NCBI GenBank assembly: GCA_008694505.1
Contig: VZDJ01007747.1
Coordinates: 31,129,039-31,193,038 of the forward strand
Source: Cyanoderma ruficeps
Lineage: Eukaryota > Chordata > Aves > Passeriformes > Timaliidae
Direction: 5' to 3'
DNA length: 64,000 bases
Each line of letters starts with the position of its first letter. Position 1 is the stretch's first letter. The position numbers were made by a program, and so were the translations under genes. The notes under the pieces are model-generated. The model was not told the DNA's origin. It worked only from the letters and a program-made list of their open reading frames with translations, and ran no database searches. Positions 38,451 to 50,000 of this stretch are shown here, in pieces.

Positions 38451-39599
38451 GCCCTTTTTTCTCTCCCGCCTGCCCATATCAGAATGCTGAGGAAGAAATG
38501 GACAAGGAAGCAACAGGTTTGTGGTTCAATGGTAGGGTGACAGAATTTTATGGGAGTCCAGTAGGTTGTAGAAATAGTTATAGAAGGATTCTTGATGTTT
38601 AGTGTACAGGTTATTGCTGCTTGTGTGCATAGCAGTTAAATTAGTAAAGTCATGTGCTAAATTCATGCTCTGAACCTTAGCTGTCTTCCTGTGCATCTTG
38701 GACAATGAGGCATCTTATGGAGCAGTACATTGGTGTCTGGCTTGACCCATGGATTGAAATTTAAATTTGGAAAAGCTACTTGTCAAGAATAGCTTGTCTC
38801 CAAAGCTTGTGTTTGCTTTTACACTAAGTTATGTTCAGACAATAAAGCAAGGGTGGAATGACAAACACAAGAATGTTTCCTTATTTTTGCAGGGAATATT
38901 CTCTGGTTCATCTAAACCAGCCTATGCTCAGACCCACCAGAGACAGCAGGAATTGAAGGGCACAGACTGCCTTCACTGGAAGATATTTTTCTGGGCTCTT
39001 GGAAATTTGCCACTTAAATCCTTTGGGTCTAAATGTAAATTAAGGGAGAAATTGAGTCAAGGCTGAATACTATCTAAAGGAGACAGCAATAAAGACACTT
39101 CTTTCTTAGCTAGTTTATTCTGACAAATTCTGTGAAAATATTTGTAGCACTTTCATAGACACTGGCTGGAGGCAGTACCATTTCTTGGCACTAATGCTGC
39201 TAGAAATAGAAATGAATAGTTTAATCCTAGGAATGAAAACTTGTTTGTGGCAAGCTTGAGTTTTTAGTAACAAAGTTTAAAAAACCTCTAATTTCCCATT
39301 CTAGCCACAAAGTGGGTGAATCTGCTGAATATTCTCTTTGCTAAGTGTAACTCTAACATAAAAATCAGACAACAGCTAGCTACAGTGTTTTGGGCTACTC
39401 AGACTGTTGTATTATTCTGACTTGCTATGTCTAGATTCCCTTGGTGGGAAAAATAAAAACAAAATCCGAAAAGATGGTGTTCAGGTGTGATTTAATCCTT
39501 ATTTAGATTTTTTTTTTGTGCTCAGTAGATTTCTCACAGTTTTCATCCTCTAATAAGATGCTTAAGAACTTTCCCATATATTTTACTTTATTTAGAAAT
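38451..39599. other. Non-coding DNA
   Basis: A 99-codon plus-strand frame (38767-39066) has no recognisable domain or splice context; its codons include many common in random AT-rich sequence. No transposon is recognised. Confidence 0.45.
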
Positions 39600-39850
39600 G
39601 AGCGCCTTAAATCCCGGACGTCCAGATCTTATAAAAAATACTTACTCACTGTTTTTGGCTGTTGAATGACAAGACCGAGCGTATTATTCATAGAAGGTGG
39701 TCATAGTTTGCTCTCCTTATTAGTTTCAGTTTTATCTTTTTAATTTCCTGTACGTGCAACAAAAGTCAGAGGATTTGGCGAACACCGATAAAAAGGATTA
39801 AATCCTCAGTGGCTGTTGGAGATACTGCAGTTACAAAAACTGCAGAGCAC
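39600..39850. promoter_or_regulatory. CpG-enriched, palindrome-bearing segment, possible regulatory element
   Basis: Eight CpG dinucleotides fall between 39603 and 39787 although the surrounding DNA is AT-rich and CpG-poor. The segment also holds AGGATTAAATCCT, two head-to-head OTX/CRX/PITX-type half sites, and CTGCAGTTACAAAAACTGCAG, an 8 bp perfect inverted repeat. I recognise no transposon here. A retained, unmethylated regulatory element is one reading; an unrecognised repeat insertion is another. Confidence 0.3.
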
Positions 39851-42179
39851 ATGCTTATTCTCACTGACAGCACTAATATTTTTTTTTTCTGGGATAAATC
39901 TGTGTGGTCTACTCAATGGGTGCTGACCATTGAAACTCAGGTGCCAACACCTTTACAGACTTTTACCTGGTTTGATCAGTAAAACCAGTGAAAGTATTGT
40001 TACCAAACCCTGTATTTATCTTGCGAGGCTTTTAAGACTGTGTTCAATTTAGTTCTGCCATAAGTGTTCCAGTCATGTTATTATTTCAACCAAAAACTCC
40101 TAGCACAAGAACCACACAAGACACTANTTTTCATTTTTATTTATTTTATTTTTTCTTTAGTTCAGAGTGCTAATATGACATTTGTTTACATAGCTACACC
40201 TGGCAAAGTCAATCTGTAGGCATTTGATTCTGTTATGACTTACAGCAAAGACAGTTGAAACTAAAGATGATAAAACCAGCCACATCTGGTTGGGATGCAT
40301 TCAAAACAAATTTATATTGCAGATAATTAATTATTGATTTCAAACAAGCTTTGGTAAAACTAAATAATTCTCTTAATAAAAAGAGAAGATGACAAAAAAG
40401 TAAAACAGATTTTGTTTAAGAAGGTCCAGAAAGCAGTTTACCTAACTTACAATATGAAACAAACGTTTGTCTATTCTTATTTGGTTGTCTGCAATGTATG
40501 TTGTACAGTTATATTATAGCCCTTCCCATGTTGTCTTTATTGAACGTGTATGATCTTGTACAATATCACTGCATTTTCAGTCCAGTCTTTCTGGACTGGG
40601 ACTCATTCAAAGTATCCTATCAATGATTTTGTGTTTATAACAAAGAGTTAAAATAGAATACAGAAAAATTGTGATGGATTATCCCAGCAGAGTGATAACA
40701 TATGAATTCCTGAAAAAAAATATAACTGCAGAAAAAGCAAAGAAAAAAATGAAAAAGGTGAAAGAGGAAAGAAAAAAAAAGGAAAACAAAGAATAAAAGC
40801 ACAACCCCCCCCCAAAAAATAAAAAAGAGTTTTAAATGCAAAGTAATTATCCATGTAAAATTAATTTTAAAATTATTTGCCCCATATCTGAGTTTATTTT
40901 TGGGGTTTTTTTAAAAGCAGTGCTTTAAATGTGATTGTAAGGTATATGCCCATATTAATACATACTTGCTAGTCAAGTGCTGGCTCTTCACCTCTCCTCA
41001 TCCACTTAAGAAGACCTTAGGTAAATTTCTTCCTCCATTTACTTAGGTAGAGCTAAACATCACATCTTTTTCACAGGTCATGGATAACAGAAGATGCAGA
41101 TGCCAGACAGGCAGGAGCTGTAGTTACTGGCCAGTGCTGTGCTGCTGGGGAAACATGGGTGTTGCCTTTTCAGGCTTTATCAGGAGCAAGAACAGTCACA
41201 TCTTCTCAGAACTGTTACAGTTGGGATGTTGTGTCGTACATTAAGCATGCTTAAGCACTGTAAAATCCTAAAGCTAAAGCTAAACAACAACTGCTTGAAA
41301 ATAAGTTATGTGGTTGGAAAACTTGAAAAGCTTTTCATTTTGATTGTGTAAGTTGTCTTAATATTTGCAATAAACCCAGATCTATTATCAACTTGACATT
41401 CAGGCTAGGGTAATGAAAACACTTATGGAAGTCTAAGCAAACCATGAAGGTATTTGTCATTTTAAAATCAAAGTTGTATGGTCATTTAATTTTGTGATGT
41501 TTTGACTCTAAACTAAGTGGAGCTTACTAAGTATTACAGAATTTGATAAAATAAGCAAAATCAAGGACATAAATTGTATCTGCATGATTTTGAAAAGAAC
41601 TAATTCCATTAATTCTGAAACTAATCCATGTTTAAAAGGATTTGGAACAGAAGGAGCTACACATCCAATTGCCTTAAATGCAGCAAATATTAAAATCTCC
41701 CTAATCTCTTGCTTTAATTGACTGTATTCTTCCACTTTGTCATTAGAGAAATATAAATACTATCTTACTCAAATTATCATCCTGGTCTCTTACTCTCTTC
41801 CTAGAGTCATACTTCACATACCATAATATAGATTTATACAGCAGTTTATTTTATTCCGGTTTTTCCAATCTAGAATATTTATCACTCTGTTTATGACATA
41901 AACACCAGAATTGATACCTAATGTATTTATTTTCACTGTACATAGAAATATACACAATACCTCTCAGAAATGGGGTATTTGCAATTCTAAGCAATTTGTC
42001 TCAATAAAATACTTTTAAATCTACATTCACGTATAAAATGCAGTAAAAAATGTAGTTAAATTGTTCATTTAGACTAAAATATCTATAATTTTTATTCTCT
42101 TAGACCTTTTCTTTCGAAGGAGTAAAAGATACAAAGTAAAATAGAACCATACAATAGATCTTTCATACATAATTATTAT
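39851..42179. other. AT-rich non-coding DNA with one ambiguous base
   Basis: No gene or transposon recognised. An ambiguous N is at 40127. Open frames of 68-75 codons reflect low-complexity sequence or chance. Confidence 0.5.
40711..40830. repeat. Purine-rich (A/G) low-complexity tract
   Basis: About 120 bases are almost entirely A with scattered G (GAAAAAGG, GAAAGAGGAAAG units), interrupted by a CCCCCCCCC run at about 40805-40814. The two overlapping phenylalanine-rich open frames on the minus strand are products of this tract. Confidence 0.85.
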
Positions 42180-42632
42180 GAACAAAAATGGAGAAGACCA
42201 TGAAGCTGATGAGATGGCTGGAGCATCTCTCCTATGAAGACAATCTGAGAGATTTGCATTGGTCAGCCTGTGGAACAGAAGGTTCTGGGGAGACATTTTT
42301 GCAGCCTTTCAGTACCTAAAAGAGACTTACAAGAAAGATGGACAGGGGCTATTTACCAGGAGGTAGTGACAGCACAAGGGAGAATGGCTTTAAACTGGCA
42401 GAGAAGGTTTATATTAGATACCAGGAAGGAATTCCTCACTGTGGAGGTGGTAAGGCCCGGGAGTTCTCCAGAGAAGCTACAGATGCCCCATCCCTGCAGG
42501 TGTTAAAGGCCACTTTGGATGGGGCTTTGAGCAACCTGGTCTGATAAAAGATGTTCTCATAGCAGGGAAGTTGGAGTCAGGTGATCTTTAAGGTCCCTTT
42601 CAAACCCATAACGTTCGACGATTCTACAATTA
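42180..42632 (+). mobile_element. CR1 LINE 3' end
   Basis: The order of phrases is that of an avian CR1 3' end. ATGGCTGGAGCATCTCTCCTATGA is followed by a section equivalent to the LFSLEK end of ORF2, now degraded. Then come GAATGGCTTTAAACTGGCAG, ATTAGATACCAGGAAGGAATT, GATGCCCCATCCCTGCAGGT and GGGGCTTTGAGCAACCTGGT. It ends with GATCTTTAAGGTCCCTTTCAA and a short CGACGATTCTACAAT tail. The 5' part is truncated, as is usual for CR1. It belongs to a different CR1 subgroup from the copy at 9812-10203, as shown by the GAGCAACCTGGTCT motif. No coding capacity remains. Confidence 0.95.
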
Positions 42633-43477
42633 ATAACTCCATTTTATTACTGGTTATTATTCTTGATAAATGTTTCTTCACATGGCACTCTTTTAACAAA
42701 TCTAATATGTTTAATTAATGTGTTTATTGTTCTTTCTAAGTTATCTTTCGGGGATAACTTAAGATTGTTATTTTCAAATTTTCCACTAATCTGTGATTTT
42801 TTTTCCCTTTTCCCTTCTTTGTTCTGTTATTTTTTTCCCTGAGTCATTTTAACACAATATCTCACTGCATTGTCCATAAAAAAAGTTTTTCTTCACTACT
42901 TTCAAATTTAGTAAAATTTAACTTAATTTAGGCCTTGTTCACATCAGTGAAGCTCATTGTTTCATTCCAATGAACACTGATGATGTTAATTTAATACTCT
43001 GTAATTACTCCAATCAATTTATCAATATTCTCTGAATTTTTTAGTCCTTCTTTAGCTAAATATTGCAACTCAGCTATTTTTTTTTGCTACTTCATAATCT
43101 CAAATTCTTGCATACACATAATTACACTCAGTCATGTCCTTATTGTTGCCCAATTGCTTCCCTTATATCTTTTCACATTAATAATTGGTGGTAAAATGCC
43201 ACATTCTTCACATATGTCAATGCTTTTAATGCACAGCTACAGTTTATCTCTCCTTTTTGTGAAAATGAGGATCTCTGAGTGATTTTTACAACAGAGAATT
43301 TAAAATACCTTAACAAACTATAGCTACTTTGTGTAAATATCTACTGTAATTATTATTTCTTCAAAAGAGCTTATTGGAAAGAAATAATTTTTCTTTGCAG
43401 TTTTTATACATCTCTTAGTGTTTTGTAAGAGTTCTTTTGAAGAAAAAAATTTCCTTAATTATTACCTCAGTATGAAG
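42633..43477. other. AT-rich non-coding DNA
   Basis: T-rich sequence with several T runs (about 42798-42835 and 43075-43086). No open frame or repeat family recognised. Confidence 0.5.
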
Positions 43478-43478
43478 N

Positions 43479-43600
43479 TTCCATTCCATTCCATTCCATT
43501 CCATTCCATCCTATCCTATCCTATCCTATCCTATCCTATCCTATCCTATCCTATCCTATCCTATCCTATCCTATCCTATCCTATCCTATTCTCTTCTATT
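43479..43600. repeat. Compound pentamer microsatellite (TTCCA)n then (CCTAT)n
   Basis: About six TTCCA units (43479-43509) change abruptly to about sixteen perfect CCTAT units (43510-43590), then decay through TCTCTTCTATT. An ambiguous base at 43478 sits at its left edge, which suggests sequencing or assembly difficulty, so the copy number may be wrong. The surrounding 98-codon open frame exists only because a pentamer without stops stays open in all frames. Confidence 0.97.
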
Positions 43601-46600
43601 CAACAATTTTTCAGAGGTTTGTGTATTGAAGTGAGATTTTCACTTTCTAACACAGCACTTGATCAGAGTATTTTGAGAGCATATCAAGGCTCGGGACTTT
43701 CAGATGGATGTTAAGGAGTCCTGGTGACTTATTGCAATAACTCAGTGCACATTGTTCTACAAATATCACTTGTTATATCATGTTTCTGTTAATGTGTAAC
43801 AGCAAAGTCACTCACTATAAATTTCCTGTCCTAAAGAGAGTGCACAGCATAAAAATTTCCAAGAATGTAGTGAAAGACTACCAAGAGGTATTGTGTGAGG
43901 TCAAGGCTTTCCATACAGTGCCACAGATTGCAGAATTAAGTTAAAGCAACTCTTGAATGAATGGTGTAATGTAGACATATTTGACAAATGTACCTACGTG
44001 CATCTTTGAGTTACACATTGTTTATTTCTGTCTTTGTATGTTTAAATACTGGTATAGATGATTTTGCTAACACAATTCTTTCTAGTATTGATCCAGCAAG
44101 ACAACCAACACCAAAAGACATTACTCTCACCTGGGAAATAAAGTGTGAGTCTGAACTGCTAAGAATCATCTGAGCGCAGTATACAAAGTATGTGAGAAGG
44201 AAAAAAAATGTAAATACCCTCAAAATGGCAACAAGTAGTAAGGATGCTGAGAGTGAAGTAGTGTCTTCACATGGTAAGATTAAGGCTAATTTAACTGCTC
44301 ATGGAGGGCTCAGTCATGTAATCACTGAACCTCTAGGACCTAAACTACCATGTTCATGCAAATGTGAAGTCTGGAAACCAAAACCCAACCCAAACCCAGA
44401 AAAGCTTTGAAAAATAAAAGGCGTTGAATGGCAGTAATGGGCAATTAATTTACCAGAATTCAGGCATTCCCTGTTTCTATTTTTATTCCAAGAGGAAAAG
44501 TGACAGATCAGGAATATTTAATAGGAAGAAATCCTCAGGAATTTATATGATCAGACAAAAAAGGTGACCTGAAAAGTATTATCTGGAAACATTCTTAGAG
44601 GAGCAGCTATAATAACACGTGCATGACAGCTTGGAATACACAGACTCTCACAGCCCAATTTGACTTTCAGTAAATGCAAGCTTTAGTAGTCAGAACTCAG
44701 GACCCTAATGGGGTCTATAAAACAGGCTTTACCATTTTTTTCAATGAAACTCAGCTGATTCTCTATGAGGAATTGAAAATCTGGCTTCCCAAATACAAGG
44801 ATTTTCATTTACACTCATCTAGCTACCCTGTGTTTTTATGGTTCACTGACAGTGACCAGGGAATAACAATCCCATCTGGATATAATAAGAAATTACTTGA
44901 ACATTTCCTCACATTCAAGATTTTTGGTTGGGTTTTTTTTTTTCATTTTTAGTGAACAAGATTTTGGCAGGGGCTGTGTCAGAAGTACCGCAAAATACAT
45001 CGGTTCCCACAGTATTGCCAGGCTAGTTTTCAAGCCAGATTGGTTTGTCCAAGTTCAACTTTTTTCTAACTGTTCTAATTTGTAGATGAATACGATGAAG
45101 GAAGGAGCACTTATTAAATTTCTTTACCCATCCTATGTAGCAGTGGGTTTCTTGATAAAGTAAGATACTAGAAAAGATAAAAAGACAAGTAGAGCTGATG
45201 TGAGTGGTGGGTATTATTTACCTGTTTGAACCTGAATTTCCAAAATGATATTGAGATAAATACCTTGGATTACAGAGTTCAGCAGGAATATACAGGGAGA
45301 GCAATAACTTTTCTATGCTGTAGCTTTCTTGCAGATGCATGGGAAAAAATAAATTATAAATATGACGATGTTGTGTGCACTATATGTAGGCAGTTGGGAA
45401 TAGGATGATGAAATCGTCTTGGCTTTTCCATTACCTATTAGGATATTATTGACTCCATGCTCAGCAACAAAAGCTATATGCTTTTTCCACCACATTAAGG
45501 TGGAATGAAGACTTTAATCATACTACTTTCATGAAATGTGCCTGGGAGGGCAAGGTTTTTTCTGCTAGCAGCAATACATTTGCTGCCATAGCAAATTTCA
45601 GTTTGTAGATGCAATGACTAGGAAGTAATCAGTGGGTCCTTGCTGGCACTTTGCATTCTGCCTACGTGAGCAAAGACTGCAGTGCAACTGGGAGAAAAAC
45701 CTGGCCTGATACTTGCAGTCAGCTGCCCTGGTTAAAGCTCCAATTCAACAAAGCAAACGCTTTTCCAAGCCACACTCTGAGCCAGTGCATTTGGACTTTC
45801 TGAATGCTGGTTGCCAGGAAGTTTATGCATGAAGGTGTGTAATGGGAATACCCAAAGTGCTTTGAAAGATGACAGGTGGGGACAAAAACCTGGAGAACCC
45901 GTGTAGTGCTGAGTCTCAGGGAAGGGGACCTGTTCCCTATTAGGTGGCTGCTGAACATCTGTTCAGACAGGTGATTCTTACCCTTCAAGTGATCACTGTG
46001 GAATTTTCAAATTCTAAAATTGCATCTGCACCACACTGGCCAAAATATCTCTTTTTTCCCTGGGCCTTGAACCATTCTACGTATTCCCATAATAGCAGCC
46101 TCAATTACCACTGTTTTCACCTCCAGGATAGTTTTCACTTCCAGGTTAGCCATGCTGGCCATTGTACTAAATTAATTTGAAGTAACCCAATTTCCGTCAT
46201 ATTTTCAGCCTGACACTTTCTTTACTACCACTTGGAGTTTTCCAAATTACAGATATAAAAGAATCACAGGGTACATTTGCAGTACTTACAAAAATGTTCA
46301 TTGTGGTTCTATTTCAGTGTGTTTATTTCAGTCACAAGAAAATTTAAAAAAATGAAACAAAAATGAGTGTACAGTCAAATAATAAACCGATTTAATTTTT
46401 AACAAAAAAGGAAAATGCCAAAAATGTAAGCAATCAGGCAAAGTAAAACTCCTAATGTGTTTCTGTGGCTCAGACCGGAGATAGGGAGTTGTTCTTGGCA
46501 CTGTAGTCTTTTATTCTGAGAATTTGGTTGGGAAACATATCTCAACTATGCATTTAAGTCACAGCACATTGTAGAGAGTGCAGAGGCAGGTCATTTTTTC

Positions 46601-47004
46601 AGTTTCAATCCCTGGATTAAAGCAACCACATAAACTGGGTTTATGAGGTCAATTCCAATTTTTTCCTCATATCTCAGTGTCCCAGGAATGTCTGAAAACA
46701 TCTTGTTTTTCATTTCATCGGTGAAAACGTTTGTGTTTTGCTTAAAAACCAAACCATTTAATTAAGACTTTTGCTACTTTGGGTGTTTTCTTTGACCAAG
46801 ATTATCCAAAAAAGGCTAGTGATTTAGGTTTTTTATAGGGTCTTTTTTTCTTTTCTTCCAAAGCACATTTAGGTATCTCTAAAGAATCTCAACTGGCAAA
46901 CCAAAGATCATTAGTCAGTTTTAAGATTTTAGTGTCACTTTTACCAAGTACAATGAGCTCTGAGGAATAAATATGTAAGGCAGTCAAAACTTCTTGTTCG
47001 GGGG
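43601..47004. other. Non-coding DNA
   Basis: Open frames of up to 92 codons (for example 44674-44952 plus, 45719-45988 minus) show no domain. T-rich runs are at about 44933-44943. The patch 45.64-46.2 kb has more balanced composition but nothing I can name. Confidence 0.5.
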
Positions 47005-47015
47005 NNNNNNNNNNN
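47005..47015. other. Assembly gap, 11 N
   Basis: Eleven N bases follow a G run (CGGGGG) and precede AATAAAAATG. The true length is unknown. Short N runs beside homopolymer G often mark a sequencing drop-out or a placeholder gap. Confidence 0.98.
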
Positions 47016-50000
47016 AATAAAAATGTCTCTCAAAATCTGTGGTTTGGTTCAGTTCGATTTTTTAACTCAGAAAATGAATGCATTCATAATTCACATATTC
47101 ATTGCATCCAAAAAACCTCATTGCTCTTATTTTGACTGCTATTTATTTTTTATTGCAGTGGTGTCAAGAAGCCCTAATCAGGAATCAGCATGAGATATAG
47201 CAGGTGGCTACTAACAGATGGGAAAAATATGAAGTAACAGCAAGACAATTGAGCTTGCTGAAGTAAGCCTCAATCTCAGTACAGCCCTTGCTACCTAGAA
47301 ATACAGTGAGTTGCCAGTCCTCATCTTGCTAAAATAACAAGTGGCCTCTAACTATTCAGGACACCATTCAGAATATGTTGAGCATGTGCTCTAGGCTAAA
47401 ATGCTTTAAAGAAACTAGGAATTAATAGAAAGTAAAGAATCTGCCAATGTGATTTTCTGATATGCTTGCAGTAAGGATTGGCCTCACTTTCCTTTCCTTG
47501 TGAGCGTCTGTACAGCACACACAAGCAAGCCGAGGTGCTTACACATTTGTGGAATTTATTGTAGCTTAACCAGTTACAGCACTTCAGCTGAGCCACAGGA
47601 ACTGCCTGTTTCCAACATTATTGCCAGGAGCAAAGGCAGGACTCTGTGAGTTCTTGTAATTTTTTTTTAAACCATTTTAGTTATTTCACAGTTTTTGTTG
47701 AGTGATGGAGTAAACACAGAGGCTACCAAGGCTACTTAGCTCACAGCAATTTTGTAAACAAGTAGAAAATTTAATAATTAATTTTAAATATTAGTTCAGA
47801 TTAGTTCAGGAAAGATTTACTCAATGTTCCTGTACACATGCTCATTGCTTTATTTTTAACAGAAAAACATCATCTGTTGACTTGCTTATCTCATCCTACT
47901 CATCTTAGTCTGATTTTTCTCGTCCTACTCTGAGCATCTTTAACCTAAACCCTTGCTCACAATGTATGAGCAAGGTCAGTCTCTTTCTTCTCTGCTTGAT
48001 GAGTGGCTTTGGTGACTATAATAGAAGAAAAAAATCACAAAAAGAAGAAAGGAGAATGAATGAAATTGAAGTAGATCAGGGAGAAGGCCTCTCTCAGCAA
48101 GAGATCTGTTTCTGCATAAGGGACAACAGATATTTCTAAGGGAACACAGTGAATTAGAAAGATCATTTAAAAATTATCACCAGTGATACATATTATCAGC
48201 TGAGATAAAAGTTCTTTTTTTAATCAGTGACTTTTACTGTAAGTAAATTTCTAAGTTCAGTAAACATATAAAAATAAACAATGTCCATTTTCCGAGGTTT
48301 ACTGAAATTCGACGAGTGTAGTTTAAATGCTGTTTACAGCAACTTAGAACACTTTAGAGAAAACCCGAAAATTAATTCCAGGTCTTAGGGGCAGATCTGG
48401 AGTTCTGTGGGAGAATGGCTGTGTTAAAATGACTGAAAATGCTGAAGTACACAGCAAGATGCTTTAATTATTGGGTTTTTTGTTTACAGATGCTCATTTT
48501 GCCTGTCATTCCTTTACTCATGAACTACTTGGAAGTCTTAAATCATATATAGTGTTTTTCTCTTCTAAAAGAGGAGTAGCAGTAGTCTGTTGGTAAGTTC
48601 CCTTATATTTACAACAGTAGTTTGGATGTCAGTCACAGCACCAAATGTCAAACTGTGGAAGATATTTTTGCAACAGCATCTGGTTCTTCACAGGTTTCCA
48701 GATGCTGCTGCATTGGTGGTTTTGGAGTTGTTTCTGGGTCAGTTATTTTGGGACATGGGTTGTCTGACTGTTTTGTCCTCTCAGAAACTGTTTTCTTTTG
48801 ATTTAGGTTATAATACTTGAGATTTAGATGTACAATACCATATATAATTGTTTTATAATATAAAAACACTTAGGGAGGTGCACAGAGCAATGTAGGATAC
48901 ATAACTCATGCAGAATCCTTTTTGTGCATTTTATTTAGAGATATGACCCATTGTACTCCTGGAACATTTCAGAAAACAGGAATCTGCAACTACTAAATAG
49001 CATCAGCAAATGCTTAAACAGCAATAAGACTTAAGCAGGAATTAGTGTAAAAGTCATTGTGGTCATGCTGCTGGCAAAAATAATGCTATTCTTAGTAATG
49101 GGAAAACAGATGATGCTTTAAAATCCAAACCACAAAAAATGTTAAATAAGGTGTTTGAACTCATCTGTGGATTTGGTCCTCAACAAGGGACTGTGGGCAG
49201 TTGCATTTCACAAGGCAAAGGGCAAGGCATGAACCTTCAAAGCAGGATATATAGACAAGGAGAAGCATAGATAGTGAAAGTTTTTGGCACGTGTGATGCC
49301 AAAATAATGCCAATGCTGACATGAGTTTTCATGGACAGGATATCTAACACAGTGATGCAGTTATTTCTTTTACAAAATGCCTTTCAGAAAGACTACATTT
49401 AGGTCACAATTTTCATTTCACAGCGCATCAACAAGGGTATAGAATGTGCTACGTATACTACAGAAAAACTGAGTTGGACTGTTTCGGAAAGTCTTCAGAA
49501 ACTATGGGAATTGTTTAATATATCCTTCTACTTGCAAAGCCACTTCCTTTCATTAAGAGTAAGACAAATAGACAAGATTTGTAACCTAAAAAATCTCCCA
49601 GATTAGCCCAGATTTCATTTCTTGTCCTAACTTAAGATACCAAATGTCTTGGACCCTTCCTAAAGTTAAATACAGTCCTGGTTCACATAGGTAGATCATC
49701 TGTTTTCTGCTAACATAAGCATGTTTTAGGGCTTGGACTCTAAACTAAGGATTTCATGTATGCAGAAAAACACAGTTGCCTATGACTATCTTTCACTAAC
49801 ATCAAGTGTTCAATTATGGCAAAATGTGAATTCTGAATACAGGAAGAAAAAATTATTTTGTGGTGTTAATTCTCAGAAACAGTAATTTGTTCAGCAATGG
49901 TAAGAAATTTGAAACATTAGAAATTGTCTAAGGAATAAATGCTCACAGAGAGTTGATGAAATGATCAAATGTTATCACGAGCTTCTAGTTCACCACATTG

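Noticed and set aside
40635..40854. Two overlapping minus-strand frames rich in phenylalanine
   Set aside because: Both are translations of an A/G-rich low-complexity tract read on the opposite strand.
43418..43714. 98-codon open frame with many SYPIL repeats
   Set aside because: It is produced by the pentamer microsatellite, which lacks stop codons, and has no independent coding evidence.
47005..47015. Run of N next to CGGGGG as a possible G-rich structural element
   Set aside because: It is an assembly gap; the hidden sequence cannot be judged from this window.
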